Shown here piece after piece: positions 1 through 8,422 of a stretch of DNA of 50,160 nt; the stretch's first letter is position 1, and every line of letters starts with the position of its first letter. The stretch covers positions 1 through 50,160 of the forward strand of contig BJFQ01000009.1 of assembly GCA_014189895.1 (NCBI GenBank), read 5' to 3'. Origin of the DNA: Acidobacteriota bacterium. Its GTDB lineage: Bacteria; Acidobacteriota; Holophagae; Holophagales; Holophagaceae. The notes beneath the pieces were generated by a model, which made no database searches, had not been told where the DNA came from, and saw only the letters and a program-made list of their open reading frames with translations. The translations under genes were made by a program, and so were the position numbers.

Positions 1-902
1 GTCGATTTTGTTACCTTGATCCTTTTTGGGGTGCCGCTCATGCGGTGGCTGAAGCGTGTCGTAATTTATCCTGCGTCGGAGCCGAACCCATTGGATTAAC
101 CGATTGCTTGAATTACGGAAATCCAGAAAAACCTGAGAACATGTGGACCTTTGAGCAGGGATGTCTTGGGATTCGTCAAGCCTGCCTTGCCCTAGGGGTG
201 CCCATCGTCTCAGGGAATGTCAGTCTTTATAACGATACAGAAGGGCAAAGTATTTTCCCAACCCCGATGATTGGGGCGGTAGGACTTATTGAACGCTGTT
301 ATGCCTCCGTTCCTCTCGAAGAAGATCATCCCGATGCCTTCTCTGCGGATGTGAATTATTATTCGGGCTCATCGTTTCGTTCACCGGCGGATGTGATTTA
401 TCTCCTCGGGACCACGCGAGATGAGTTGGGTGGATCAGAGTACCTTAAATGGCGCATAGGTCGCGTGACAGGTCCCTGTCCCGAGCTTCATCTTGATGAT
501 GAATTAGCTTTACAGCAATGTTTACGTGAAGGTATTCGTATGGGGCTCATGCGCAGTGCGCACGATCTTTCTGAAGGAGGCTTACTCATTGGTTGTATTG
601 AATCAGCTTTTAAGAGCGGTTTTGGGTTTCAATTAGAACTTTGTCGCGGTTATCTTCGATTGGATAGCTTACTTTTTGGGGAGTCGGCTAGTCGTGCGGT
701 CATCAGTGTGCACGGTGAAGCTGTCGAAGCCCTAGAGCAGCTAGCCCGTAATCATGGGGTTCCCTGGGCCAAGTTAGGTGTGGTAGGCGGGAAGTCATTT
801 TCCGTTTCGATTGATGGTGTTAAGGTCCTCGATATCCCTTGTGTCGACCTTCAACACCTTCATCGCGGGTCCTTGGAGCGACAACTCGATCTAACATTTT
901 AG
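1..902 (+). CDS. purL: PurL, phosphoribosylformylglycinamidine synthase (3' part)
   Basis: This is the C-terminal ~300 residues of PurL, which makes FGAM from FGAR, ATP and glutamine-derived ammonia in purine synthesis. The frame is open from base 3 and runs in from outside the window, so the ATG at 45 is internal. Family signatures are visible: DPFWGAAHAVAE at the left edge, then GAEPIGLTDCLNYGNPEKPE, and GVPIVSGNVSLYN with PTPMIGAVG. The AIRS-type C-terminal half follows with SAHDLSEGG. The presence of separate purQ and purS at 2.5-3.5 kb indicates the small three-subunit PurSQL type rather than the fused large PurL. It is followed after 15 bases by an amidase on the same strand. Confidence 0.96.
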   Translation, partial: RFCYLDPFWGAAHAVAEACRNLSCVGAEPIGLTDCLNYGNPEKPENMWTFEQGCLGIRQACLALGVPIVSGNVSLYNDTEGQSIFPTPMIGAVGLIERCYASVPLEEDHPDAFSADVNYYSGSSFRSPADVIYLLGTTRDELGGSEYLKWRIGRVTGPCPELHLDDELALQQCLREGIRMGLMRSAHDLSEGGLLIGCIESAFKSGFGFQLELCRGYLRLDSLLFGESASRAVISVHGEAVEALEQLARNHGVPWAKLGVVGGKSFSVSIDGVKVLDIPCVDLQHLHRGSLERQLDLTF

Positions 903-917
903 GTAAAGGAGTTCTCC

Positions 918-2525
918 ATGGCATCTACTTTCAAAGCCCTACATCGTCGGTCTTTCTTGGTGGGTAGCTTTTTTGCGAGTACAGCGCCCCTCTGGGCTCG
1001 ATGGAAAACCTCTGCATTAGCGGTTCCCATCGAAGAAGCCTCTGTGGAATCACTTCAAAAAGCTATGACCCAAGGGAACACAACGTCCGTCGAATTAACT
1101 CGACAATATCTTCAGCGCATTCAAACGATCGATCGATCGGGCCCCACCCTTCGTAGTGTTTTAGAAGTAAATCCTGATGCCTTGGATATCGCACGAAGCC
1201 TGGATGCCGAGCGGAAAGCCAAAGGTCCCCGTGGCCCTTTGCATGGTATTCCCGTGCTCATCAAAGACAACATTGATACCGCCGATAAAATGAAAACCAC
1301 AGCCGGGTCCTTGGCGCTCGTCAATGCACCGACACCCAAAGAGGACGCCCCCCTCGTGGTGGCGCTTCGTCAAGCAGGCGCTGTCATTTTAGGAAAAACC
1401 AATTTGAGTGAATGGGCTAATTTTCGGTCGACGAGAAGTTCGAGCGGCTGGAGTGGCCGAGGTCTGCAAACTAAAAACCCCTATGCGTTAGATCGAAATC
1501 CGAGTGGTAGCAGTTCGGGTACCGGCTCTTCGATTAGTGCGAATTTGGCGACAGTCGGTATTGGGACTGAAACAGACGGATCCATTGTCAGTCCAAGTAA
1601 CGCCAATGGGCTCGTGGGTTTCAAACCGACCGTGGGTCTCGTCAGTCGTCGTGGCATCATCCCAATTTCGCACACCCAGGATACGCCTGGCCCCATGACA
1701 CGGAGCGTTCGTGATGCCGCCTTAGTCCTCTCGGCGATTGCCGGGATTGATCCGAAGGATCCAGCGACACTGATGGCCAAAGGAAAAATTAAAAAGGATT
1801 ATACCGAAGGTTTCGAGACAGCTTCCCTTAAGGGAGTTCGCCTCGGTCTCTTGAAAACGTACGTCAGTCGTCATCCAGAAGTGGAAAAGGTCGCTCGAAA
1901 GGTTTTGGATCGTCTGAGCGCAGAAGGCGCCATTCTCGTGGATGTAGAATTGCCTGAACGCTCTACCTTTGGAGAAGCAGAACGCGAAGTTCTCTCTTTT
2001 GAATTTAAAGCCGATCTCAATGCCTACCTCGCCGAACGTGGCGGAGCCATGAAGACCTTGAAAGACTTAATTGATTACAATGAATCACACAAAGACACGG
2101 CGATGCCCTTTTTTGGACAGGAAATTTTCTTGACTGCCCAGGCTCGAGGTGATTTAAAAGATGAAGCCTATCTCAAAGCGTTAGCCATCTGCGCCCAAGG
2201 GGCTCGTCAAGATGGGATCGATGCTTATCTTGAGAAATACAAGGTTGAAGCTCTTATTTCGCCAACGTCAACGCCGGCCTGGCTTACGGATCATATCAAT
2301 GTGACGGGTGGTGGGGGATTTAGTTGTTCTTCCCTCCCGGCAGTGGCGGGTTATCCTCATCTGACGATTCCCATGGGCTCCGTTCACGGTCTTCCTATTG
2401 GCATGTCGTTGATCGGCAATGCGTGGTCGGATCATCGTATCTTGCAACTAGGCTATGCATTTGAAAAAATCACTCAGGCTCGCTTTGCCCCTCGCTTCTT
2501 GACTTCAGCTGAAGTGCCGAACTAA
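918..2525 (+). CDS. Amidase-signature family hydrolase, Tat-exported
   Basis: This is a 535-residue amidase-signature (AS) enzyme that hydrolyses an amide of unknown identity. The N-terminus carries a twin-arginine motif (RR at 10-11, HRRSFLVG) and a short hydrophobic stretch, so export by Tat is likely. The Ser-cisSer-Lys triad is visible: Lys116 in VLIKDNID, the GSSSGTGSS loop at 197-205, and the nucleophile Ser222 in TETDGSIVSPS. The ATG has a clear AAAGGAG ribosome site. It lies 15 bases after purL and may be co-transcribed. Its stop interlocks with the purQ stop. It resembles exported AS amidases more than GatA, because it carries a signal and there is no gatB or gatC nearby. The substrate cannot be told from sequence. 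Confidence 0.9.
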   Translation: MASTFKALHRRSFLVGSFFASTAPLWARWKTSALAVPIEEASVESLQKAMTQGNTTSVELTRQYLQRIQTIDRSGPTLRSVLEVNPDALDIARSLDAERKAKGPRGPLHGIPVLIKDNIDTADKMKTTAGSLALVNAPTPKEDAPLVVALRQAGAVILGKTNLSEWANFRSTRSSSGWSGRGLQTKNPYALDRNPSGSSSGTGSSISANLATVGIGTETDGSIVSPSNANGLVGFKPTVGLVSRRGIIPISHTQDTPGPMTRSVRDAALVLSAIAGIDPKDPATLMAKGKIKKDYTEGFETASLKGVRLGLLKTYVSRHPEVEKVARKVLDRLSAEGAILVDVELPERSTFGEAEREVLSFEFKADLNAYLAERGGAMKTLKDLIDYNESHKDTAMPFFGQEIFLTAQARGDLKDEAYLKALAICAQGARQDGIDAYLEKYKVEALISPTSTPAWLTDHINVTGGGGFSCSSLPAVAGYPHLTIPMGSVHGLPIGMSLIGNAWSDHRILQLGYAFEKITQARFAPRFLTSAEVPN

Positions 2526-3223
2526 GAAACTAGACGGCTGCTGAGTTCTAACGATTGAAAGATACCCAGCCCATCCATCATGCCGAGACTCGCTTCACAA
2601 GCGCGCTCGGGGTGGGGCATGAGTCCAAGAACATTTCCTGATGAATTAACGATTCCGGCAATTTGTTCGAGAGATCCGTTGGCCGCCGAAGTGTCATTGA
2701 CTTCACCGGATGGATGAGCATACTTAAAAACTATTTGACGGTTGGCATGCAGTAAAGCTAACGTCTCTTCATCGCATGTATAGTTGCCTTCGCCGTGAGC
2801 GATTGGCATTTCGAGTAACTGACCGTGACTTAAAGAGGCCGTAAAGGGTAAGTCGTTACGCTCCACCCGAAGATGGACGCGCTGATGGAGAAATTGTAGG
2901 CCTCGGTTTCGGAGAAGGGCACCGGGAAGTAAGCCTGCTTCACAAAGGATTTGAAATCCATTGCAAATCCCTAAGACCCATCGGCCGTCATTCGCATGGC
3001 GATGAACCGCTTTCATAATAGGCGCAAGGGACGCAATGGCCCCACATCTTAAGTAATCGCCATAACTAAACCCACCCGGGACGATGACTAAATCCGTGTT
3101 TGCCGGAAGCTCGGTGTCCTGATGCCAGACGGGAGTGGCGTCCCATTCCATCAGTCTTTGGCTGACATGGAGGGCGTCATGATCACAGTTGGACCCAGGA
3201 AAAATAAGAACCGCCACTCTCAA
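2522..3223 (-). CDS. purQ: PurQ, FGAM synthase glutaminase subunit
   Basis: A 233-residue class I glutamine amidotransferase that feeds ammonia to PurL. The nucleophile elbow is GICNGFQ with Cys87, and the His/Glu pair sits in the C-terminal PHPER motif. Other PurQ hallmarks are FPGSNCD near the start and VPGGFSYGDYLR at about 48-59. Its start overlaps the purS stop by four bases (ATGA), so the two are translationally coupled. Its stop overlaps the convergent amidase stop by four bases. The partner purL is nearby but on the other strand, so the three subunits are not one operon here. Confidence 0.97.
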   Translation of the reverse strand: MRVAVLIFPGSNCDHDALHVSQRLMEWDATPVWHQDTELPANTDLVIVPGGFSYGDYLRCGAIASLAPIMKAVHRHANDGRWVLGICNGFQILCEAGLLPGALLRNRGLQFLHQRVHLRVERNDLPFTASLSHGQLLEMPIAHGEGNYTCDEETLALLHANRQIVFKYAHPSGEVNDTSAANGSLEQIAGIVNSSGNVLGLMPHPERACEASLGMMDGLGIFQSLELSSRLVS

Positions 3224-3459
3224 GGAAGGACCTCGATGATGGCTTTTTCCATGATGGGGTTCACTAAGAGAGCCTCACACATCTTCTGAGCTTGCTCTCG
3301 AGCTTCTTCGGGAGTGGACGCTTCCACGTCAAATTCGATCGCACGACCGATACGAACATGGCGGGCCTTAAAGCCGAGGGTTTGAAGGCCTTGTTCAACC
3401 GCTTTTCCCTGGGGATCCAAAATAGCAGGCTTGAGCTGAACTGTGACCTTAATTTTCAT
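3220..3459 (-). CDS. purS: PurS, FGAM synthase subunit
   Basis: A 79-residue protein of the PurS family, which bridges PurL and PurQ in the three-protein FGAM synthase. The characteristic pattern KVTVQLKPAILDPQGKAVEQ opens the protein, followed by the conserved R-x-G-[RK] region (HVRIGRAIEFDVEA) and a C-terminal LLVNPIMEKAIIEV. Length is normal for the family. The gene is first in a purS-purQ pair. Its promoter should lie in the ~65 bases between the start and the porin terminator at 3526-3557. No purine riboswitch aptamer was recognised there. Confidence 0.95.
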   Translation of the reverse strand: MKIKVTVQLKPAILDPQGKAVEQGLQTLGFKARHVRIGRAIEFDVEASTPEEAREQAQKMCEALLVNPIMEKAIIEVLP

Positions 3460-3525
3460 GCAGGATCTCCCCTTAGTATTTTCACATGTCGCTAAGCGTA
3501 AGCCAACCCATTGGGTAGCCCCTAA

Positions 3526-3557
3526 ATTAAAAAGACCCCCGAAGGGGTCTTTTTAAT
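3526..3557. terminator. Bidirectional Rho-independent terminator
   Basis: A 14-bp perfect stem (3526-3539 pairing with 3544-3557) closes a CGAA loop. The lower part of the stem is an A-run on one side and a T-run on the other, so it can end transcription from either direction. It lies just past the porin stop on the minus strand and separates the porin from purS. The loop is the same as in the terminator at 32066-32097. Confidence 0.9.
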
Positions 3558-3576
3558 GATCCAAGAAGAACGTCGT

Positions 3577-4782
3577 TTAGAACGCTACTTGGAGGGCGAC
3601 CACGATAGAATCGCCACCCTGTGCGCCGGTTTGACCGGTGCGAGGAGCCAAGAAATTACCTGATCGCTTGATGTAATTGATCTTGATATTGGCTTTCTTG
3701 CTGGCTTCGGGCAAGAAAGAATACATGTACCCAATCGTCGCTTCTGTGTATTCGGGAGAAAAATCACCACCCGCAGTAGGAAGATAGGGATTAGTCGTGC
3801 CATAGAAATTACTGCCAACGTTGTAATTCATAGAATCATAACGTGCAACAAGCGTATGTCCCCCATCCATGGTGTAAGCCAACGTAGCTACCATGCCCCG
3901 AAATTTCTGATCGAGGTGATCTCGCTTGACTGCAGAGGAAGCCAAACCGTAGGCCTGGAATCGACGTCCTAATAAACCTGACATGTATTCCAATTCAAAA
4001 CGATACTCAGAGTTCATAAATTGATAGAAAGCACCCATGTTGGTCGTGGTATCTAGGTTGTCATAGATCGCTGCGGCAGTGGCTCCTGATGTCCCAAAGG
4101 CTTGAGGGGTTGTGGTAGCCGTGAAGGTATCTTTGATATCGGTAGCTCCCTGTAATCCATAAAAACCAAACTTGTTAAATTTTCCTTTATTGAGCTCAAC
4201 ACGCCAGACTAGGTCTTTTTGTGAATTCGCATCCACTAGTTTGCCTGCTCCGTTGAAGGAGCCCACTACAGCGCGACCACTGAGATCGTCTTCGAGCGTA
4301 AAGGTTTTGACGACCGCAAAGCCTCGGTCACGGTTATCGCCAAAGACACGGCCTAGTTGAGAACGTTCGATCGTTATCAGTTCGGATGAAGAGGTTAAGC
4401 CTTCTAAGCTCTGGTAATTTTTCATTTGACCGGCTCGGAGTTCGATACCTGAAGAAAAAATATTCTTATAAGACAAAGTAAGATCTTGTAAAATTGAACC
4501 CGATGCAATCGAGGGATCGATCATTAATTCCCAATCCACATCAGGGGCAATAGTACCTGTCATTTTAAATTCAGCTCGTCGGATTGACGTGCCGTTCTCT
4601 GCAAACTCAGAACGGAGATTATAGTACTTCTTTCCAAAACCGCTGTTCCAGCGTAAATTGTTATCCATCATTTGGGTTTGCCAAATTTGGAGTAAACCAC
4701 TCATTTTAGGTTGTGCCAAGAGGGGGAAGGTACCTGCCAGAGCAAGCGCTGCAAGGACACTGCGAGAAAGGGAACGTTTCAT
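3577..4782 (-). CDS. Outer-membrane porin, OprO/P-like
   Basis: A 401-residue beta-barrel protein. The first ~23 residues form a signal peptide (MKRSLSRSVLAALALAGTF, cleavage near LLAQ). The rest shows alternating polar/aromatic strands, and the chain ends in Phe (VALQVAF), the usual signal for outer-membrane insertion. The sections RRAEFKMTGTIAPDVDWELM and LSYKNIFSSGIELRAGQMK resemble the phosphate-selective porin O/P family, where the region after the signal reads as an inner strand rich in R and E. Phosphate specificity is not shown by sequence alone. It is a single gene with its own terminator downstream and a palindromic operator candidate about 100 bases upstream. Confidence 0.8.
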   Translation of the reverse strand: MKRSLSRSVLAALALAGTFPLLAQPKMSGLLQIWQTQMMDNNLRWNSGFGKKYYNLRSEFAENGTSIRRAEFKMTGTIAPDVDWELMIDPSIASGSILQDLTLSYKNIFSSGIELRAGQMKNYQSLEGLTSSSELITIERSQLGRVFGDNRDRGFAVVKTFTLEDDLSGRAVVGSFNGAGKLVDANSQKDLVWRVELNKGKFNKFGFYGLQGATDIKDTFTATTTPQAFGTSGATAAAIYDNLDTTTNMGAFYQFMNSEYRFELEYMSGLLGRRFQAYGLASSAVKRDHLDQKFRGMVATLAYTMDGGHTLVARYDSMNYNVGSNFYGTTNPYLPTAGGDFSPEYTEATIGYMYSFLPEASKKANIKINYIKRSGNFLAPRTGQTGAQGGDSIVVALQVAF

Positions 4783-4880
4783 TGAAATCTCCTAAGTCCG
4801 AAACGGACAACGATTAAAGTTTCACCTCTTCGTGTAAACAGGAGGTGTCAAAAAAGTATTATTTCTGTATCTTGTAAACT

Positions 4881-4897
4881 ATATTGAGACTCAATAT
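4881..4897. promoter_or_regulatory. Perfect 17-bp palindrome upstream of porin
   Basis: Two 8-base arms (ATATTGAG and CTCAATAT) flank a single central A. The site sits 99-115 bases before the porin start, in the A+T-rich 205-base gap between the porin and the Atl gene. Its size and symmetry fit the operator of a dimeric repressor or activator. The core TTGAGACTCAA does not match a regulator box I can name with confidence. The porin is the likely target, since the gene on the other side is transcribed away from and ends at this gap. Confidence 0.5.
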
Positions 4898-4987
4898 TAA
4901 TATAGAATCAATAGGCTTATTAGGCAAGGGAAAATATCGAATAATAGTCCACCATTGTAGAGTCCAAGACCCCCTGAAGCCTTGAGA

Positions 4988-5338
4988 TTAAGGGACCCAA
5001 CGGTAGACAATGATGGGGATTTCGCCTAAATCTGTGACGCGGACCCCTTCGCCCCGAAGCCTTCGTATCTGCTCGAGGCTTCCCTCAATCCGTCCTCGAC
5101 TTGGAATGTATCCTCGGTGATTGACTACGCGTTGCCAGGGGATAGAAGTTCCAAGGGGTAATCCCTTTAAAATCCAACCCACCAAGCGGGCTTGATTAGG
5201 ATAGCCTGCAAGTTCCGCCACCTGCCCATAGCTAGCAACTTTGCCTTGGGGGATCCTTTTCACTACCGCCAAAATGTTTTGAATCCGTGTTTGTCGAAAG
5301 GAGCCGTCGGTTTTTTTAGTTGGACGAGCTTTAGGCAA
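4988..5338 (-). CDS. atl: Alkyltransferase-like (Atl) DNA-binding protein
   Basis: A 116-residue protein of the MGMT C-terminal fold. It keeps the DNA-binding helix-turn-helix (IPQGKVASYGQVAELAG, 29-45) and the arginine-finger region (ARLVGWIL). The active-site PCHRV of O6-alkylguanine transferases is replaced by PWQRV, with Trp68 where the alkyl-accepting Cys would be. This is the mark of Atl proteins, which bind and flag alkylated guanine for nucleotide excision repair but do not transfer the alkyl group. The best start is TTG at 5338, overlapping the upstream DUF2203 gene by eight bases. The ribosome site is weak, so the exact start is uncertain. Confidence 0.87.
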   Translation of the reverse strand: MPKARPTKKTDGSFRQTRIQNILAVVKRIPQGKVASYGQVAELAGYPNQARLVGWILKGLPLGTSIPWQRVVNHRGYIPSRGRIEGSLEQIRRLRGEGVRVTDLGEIPIIVYRWVP

Positions 5339-5714
5339 GGGGATCTTTATCCGAAGAGGTTAAATCTTTTTTTTCCTTAAGGGGCTTTCGTGACCGGAAT
5401 CCCCCCTCATGGGTATGCCAAAAGGACAGTTCCGATTCGGGCCAACTCCAACACCAATAACCGTGCCCTGCATCAAAATCGACGAGCCAGAGTCCTTTGA
5501 CTTCACCGCCGAGATGTTGAACCCCTTCGGTCCAACTTTCGACCAAGGTCTTGAGTCTTTCTTTGAGATCCTCTTCAAGAGCTAGGTGCCCCTGGGTTTC
5601 TGCCGTTTGAAGCTCTTGCGCCATGCTTTCAGCTAAGTGAGTCACCGGCGCTGTGAGATTGCGTACTTCTAGGGTTAATTTTTGCGCTTCTTCTAGATTG
5701 AATACTCTACCCAT
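5331..5714 (-). CDS. DUF2203 family protein
   Basis: A 127-residue cytosolic protein. The first ~60 residues form a charged helix (FNLEEAQKLTLEVRNLTAP onward). The C-terminal half holds the signature of DUF2203: a conserved G-x-V-K-x-L followed by L-V-D-F-D, then a Trp-rich segment (YWCWSWPESELSFWHTHEGG) ending in an arginine. Function is unknown for the family. The start has a GAGGGAG site. It is co-transcribed with, and overlaps, the atl gene. There is nothing to suggest it shares the DNA-repair role of its neighbour. Confidence 0.75.
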   Translation of the reverse strand: MGRVFNLEEAQKLTLEVRNLTAPVTHLAESMAQELQTAETQGHLALEEDLKERLKTLVESWTEGVQHLGGEVKGLWLVDFDAGHGYWCWSWPESELSFWHTHEGGFRSRKPLKEKKDLTSSDKDPLA

Positions 5715-5743
5715 GAAGCCACTCCCTCTATCATCATAGACAT

Positions 5744-6412
5744 ATGCAATTCATTCCGAGCGTCAAATCTTATCAGTCCTCAGAATTATGGAAAGGGTTC
5801 CCCCGGCTTGAGCTTCGCTTAGAAGAGACTGCGCTTGCTGCTTCGTGGTTGGACCGGATTCCCGAGGGACTCGAGATACGAACCCTGCATCTCCCCCCAT
5901 GGAATCCTCAGACTTTTTCCATGGATGGGGTGGCTCCTTTCCTGCAGGCTCCTTTCGATTTAGATTTTCTTGTCCTCCCGGTGCCGGCCTTATCAGAACG
6001 AACCCTTCAATTTCAATTACTCTCGACGCTTGAGCTATTCCTTGAAATTCTGGGAGGGCGGGGCATCAAGATTGCTCTTCGACCCGAAGCCGATACTCTC
6101 GCCTTGGTGACCTTGGTTAAAAGCATTCGCGCCGATGCGATTGGCTATTGTTGGGATGCTCACAATTCGGATTGGGAAGCCATCGCCGATCGGCTGTTTG
6201 TCGCATATGGGACTCCCGAGGATTCCTTCCAGCCTCTTCACGAGTTAGGCTATCGCTGGGATATCGGACTGGATGTCAGCAGTCCTGATGATTTTAAAAT
6301 TGCCCATCAGCGCTTGAGTGGACTCTATCCTGACCCTTTGTTTCCCAAGCGATTGCCCGACGTTCCCTCGGATCCCGAAGTGTCCCTCGGAGAACATTGG
6401 AACCTTCAGTAA
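5744..6412 (+). CDS. Unknown protein, possible TIM-barrel-like
   Basis: I do not recognise this 222-residue protein. It has no signal peptide or membrane segment. The strand/helix alternation (FLVLPVPAL, GIKIALRPEADTLALVTLVK, AIGYCWDAHN, LFVAYGT) and the phrase IALRPEAD suggest a TIM-barrel of the sugar-phosphate isomerase/epimerase kind, but this is a weak impression. It ends ten bases before the lpxB start and is probably co-transcribed with lpxB. It starts 29 bases from the divergent DUF2203 gene. Confidence 0.65.
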   Translation: MQFIPSVKSYQSSELWKGFPRLELRLEETALAASWLDRIPEGLEIRTLHLPPWNPQTFSMDGVAPFLQAPFDLDFLVLPVPALSERTLQFQLLSTLELFLEILGGRGIKIALRPEADTLALVTLVKSIRADAIGYCWDAHNSDWEAIADRLFVAYGTPEDSFQPLHELGYRWDIGLDVSSPDDFKIAHQRLSGLYPDPLFPKRLPDVPSDPEVSLGEHWNLQ

Positions 6413-6422
6413 GATAGAGCGT

Positions 6423-7562
6423 ATGGCAACTAAACTACTCGTCATCGCAGGCGAGGCCTCCGGTGATTTACATGGTGGCCACCTGCTTCGTGAATTAAAA
6501 AAGCGCCAACCAGGCATAACCCTTGTGGGCATCGGTGGGGATTCGATGACGCCCTATCTCGACGAGAAAATTGCCGATCTCAAAGATCTTGGCGTCGTGG
6601 GTTTTTTCGAAATCTTGAGGCATTTACCCCGCCTGTGGCGACTGAAGAGGCGCCTCCACCAGCGTTTGAGTCAAGGGGATATTCACGACGTACTCTTTAT
6701 TGACTACCCCGGCTTTAATTTACGATTAGCTCAGTCGTTTCGGCGTGCGTTTCCCCATCTAGGCCTGCATCATTATGTGTGTCCACAAGTTTGGGCTTGG
6801 CGACCCCAGCGCATTCCCGTATTGGGCCAAACGCTCACGACGCTGTATTGTTTATTCCCTTTTGAAGTCCCCCTTTTCAAAGATTATTCTGTGCGAGCGG
6901 TGTGTTTAGGCCATCCTCTTCTCGATTGGGTGAAGCCGGAAGTCAGCCGCGATGAATTTTTCAAAGAACTCGGACTCGATCCCTACCGACCGCTGGTCAC
7001 CCTTCTTCCGGGCAGTCGACCCGAAGAGATTCGTCGACTGCTGCCTGCCATGGCTTCCATGGTGTCGAGATCTCAATTAGAAATGCCCACCATTCAATGG
7101 CTTTTAGCCCTGGCGCCCACCATTCCCTCGGATTTAGTTCGCCCTTGGATCCAAGGACTTCCGATTCATATTGTGGCCGATCGATCCTACGCTTCCCGAG
7201 CCTATGCGCAGGCTGCGGTCATTGCCTCGGGGACGGCGACCCTTGAAACAGCCTTGCTGAAGGTTCCTTTTTTTGCGGTTTATCGTTTGCACCCTTTGAG
7301 TTTCTGGATGGCGAAGCGTCTTGTCAAACTTCCCTACTTCGCCCTCGCCAATGTAGTGATGGGCTCTAAAATTATTCCAGAACTCTTGCAAAATGAAGTG
7401 CAAGGGGAAACCCTCTGGGTCGAACTAAAAAAATTATTAACCCCCGAGGGGAGTGCTTCCCAAATCGGAGAAATGACGCTCCTTCGAGAGCGTCTCGGAC
7501 ATTCCGGTGCGATGGAGCGAATTGCTGATGACCTTCTCGGACATCTGCACGTTTCGCGTTAA
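6423..7562 (+). CDS. lpxB: LpxB, lipid-A-disaccharide synthase
   Basis: A 379-residue GT-B glycosyltransferase (family GT19) that joins UDP-2,3-diacylglucosamine and lipid X at the inner membrane to form the lipid A disaccharide. Signatures are GEASGDLHGGHL near the start, the CPQVWAWR motif, LLPGSRPEEIRR, and ASGTATLETAL. The frame is open upstream to 6318, but the ATG at 6423 matches the family start (MATKLLVIAGEASGD) and avoids a 95-base overlap with the previous gene. Length is normal. Its stop interlocks with the stop of convergent kdsC, so two steps of LPS synthesis sit head to tail. Confidence 0.97.
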   Translation: MATKLLVIAGEASGDLHGGHLLRELKKRQPGITLVGIGGDSMTPYLDEKIADLKDLGVVGFFEILRHLPRLWRLKRRLHQRLSQGDIHDVLFIDYPGFNLRLAQSFRRAFPHLGLHHYVCPQVWAWRPQRIPVLGQTLTTLYCLFPFEVPLFKDYSVRAVCLGHPLLDWVKPEVSRDEFFKELGLDPYRPLVTLLPGSRPEEIRRLLPAMASMVSRSQLEMPTIQWLLALAPTIPSDLVRPWIQGLPIHIVADRSYASRAYAQAAVIASGTATLETALLKVPFFAVYRLHPLSFWMAKRLVKLPYFALANVVMGSKIIPELLQNEVQGETLWVELKKLLTPEGSASQIGEMTLLRERLGHSGAMERIADDLLGHLHVSR

Positions 7563-8089
7563 GCCTTTACGTCGTAACGCTTCACCACCGTATCCCATGA
7601 ACCCTGAGCTTTGAGAATTAATTCAGCCAACGTTCTCAAAACTCCTGAACCACCTAGCTCGGGGAATACCTGGTGTACGTTCGATCGTACTTCAGCACAA
7701 GCATCCGCCGGACAGGCCGCTAACCCCACCCGTTGGAGGACAGGTAGGTCCTGAAGATCGTCGCCTAGATAAGCAATGTTCTCCCACGTGCATTGATATT
7801 TATGCAGCAGGTCTTCGATACTCTTCGTTTTGTCGCGAATGCCCATAAAGCAGTCAGTGATTTCGAGATCTTGAGCCCGCTGGCTAACGGAAGCCGACGA
7901 GAGACCTGTAATAAACGCTACGGGGATCGATTGAGTCTGAAGCCACTTAATTGCTGCCCCATCGCGGACGTGGAATGCTTTGCAGTGAAGACCCCCCTCG
8001 ACGGGGTAATGCAGACGACCATCAGTTAAGACGCCGTCGACATCCGTGGCGACTACTTTAATCTGTCGGGCTCGAGTCTCTAAGTCCAT
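7559..8089 (-). CDS. kdsC: KdsC, Kdo-8-phosphate phosphatase
   Basis: A 176-residue HAD-family phosphatase that releases Kdo from Kdo-8-phosphate, a step in LPS inner-core synthesis. The catalytic motif is DVDGVLTDG (Asp16 and Asp18), then ITG with Ser, K in the MGIRDKTKS region, and GDDLQDLPVL for metal binding. It lacks a cap domain, like KdsC. The ATG at 8089 has an AGAAGG site with good spacing; a GTG three codons upstream (8098) is the alternative. The gap to the divergent rhodanese gene is only about 40 bases, so both promoters must overlap. Confidence 0.93.
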   Translation of the reverse strand: MDLETRARQIKVVATDVDGVLTDGRLHYPVEGGLHCKAFHVRDGAAIKWLQTQSIPVAFITGLSSASVSQRAQDLEITDCFMGIRDKTKSIEDLLHKYQCTWENIAYLGDDLQDLPVLQRVGLAACPADACAEVRSNVHQVFPELGGSGVLRTLAELILKAQGSWDTVVKRYDVKA

Positions 8090-8128
8090 GGAGTTCACCT
8101 TCTGAAAGATTTAGGTCAGAATAGCAAG

Positions 8129-8422
8129 ATGTCCACCTTTATTCCTCTCGAAGATGCGCAACGACTCTTAGCCCAAAATGCTTTGGTCGTCGATGTGCGA
8201 ACAGAAGCGGAGTGGATGGCGGGACACGGACCTGAACCCATCCTGCATTGCCCGTTGGATCAGTTAATCGAGAATCCCCATCTTGTTCCCTCGGACCGCC
8301 CGCTTTTACTGTGCTGCCGCAGCGGAGGTCGAAGTGGAACCGCCCAAATGTTTTTGGCGCAGCAAGGATTCAAAGAGGTTTATAACCTCGGACCCTGGGA
8401 GCGGGATCCTCGGATTGTTTAG
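8129..8422 (+). CDS. Single-domain rhodanese-like protein
   Basis: A 97-residue rhodanese domain with the persulfide-forming cysteine in the CCRSGGRSG loop (Cys63). The upstream conserved VVDVRTEAEWMAGH motif is also present. Such proteins pass sulfane sulfur or act in redox chemistry; the true partner is not visible. No signal peptide, so it is cytosolic. There is no good Shine-Dalgarno before the ATG. Its stop overlaps that of cmk by four bases on the opposite strand. Confidence 0.85.
   Translation: MSTFIPLEDAQRLLAQNALVVDVRTEAEWMAGHGPEPILHCPLDQLIENPHLVPSDRPLLLCCRSGGRSGTAQMFLAQQGFKEVYNLGPWERDPRIV

Noticed and set aside
1129-1140. Tandem GATC-like run (GATCGATCG) in the amidase gene
   Set aside because: It is short, in coding sequence and gives Ile-Asp-Arg codons; nothing suggests an origin or methylation cluster.
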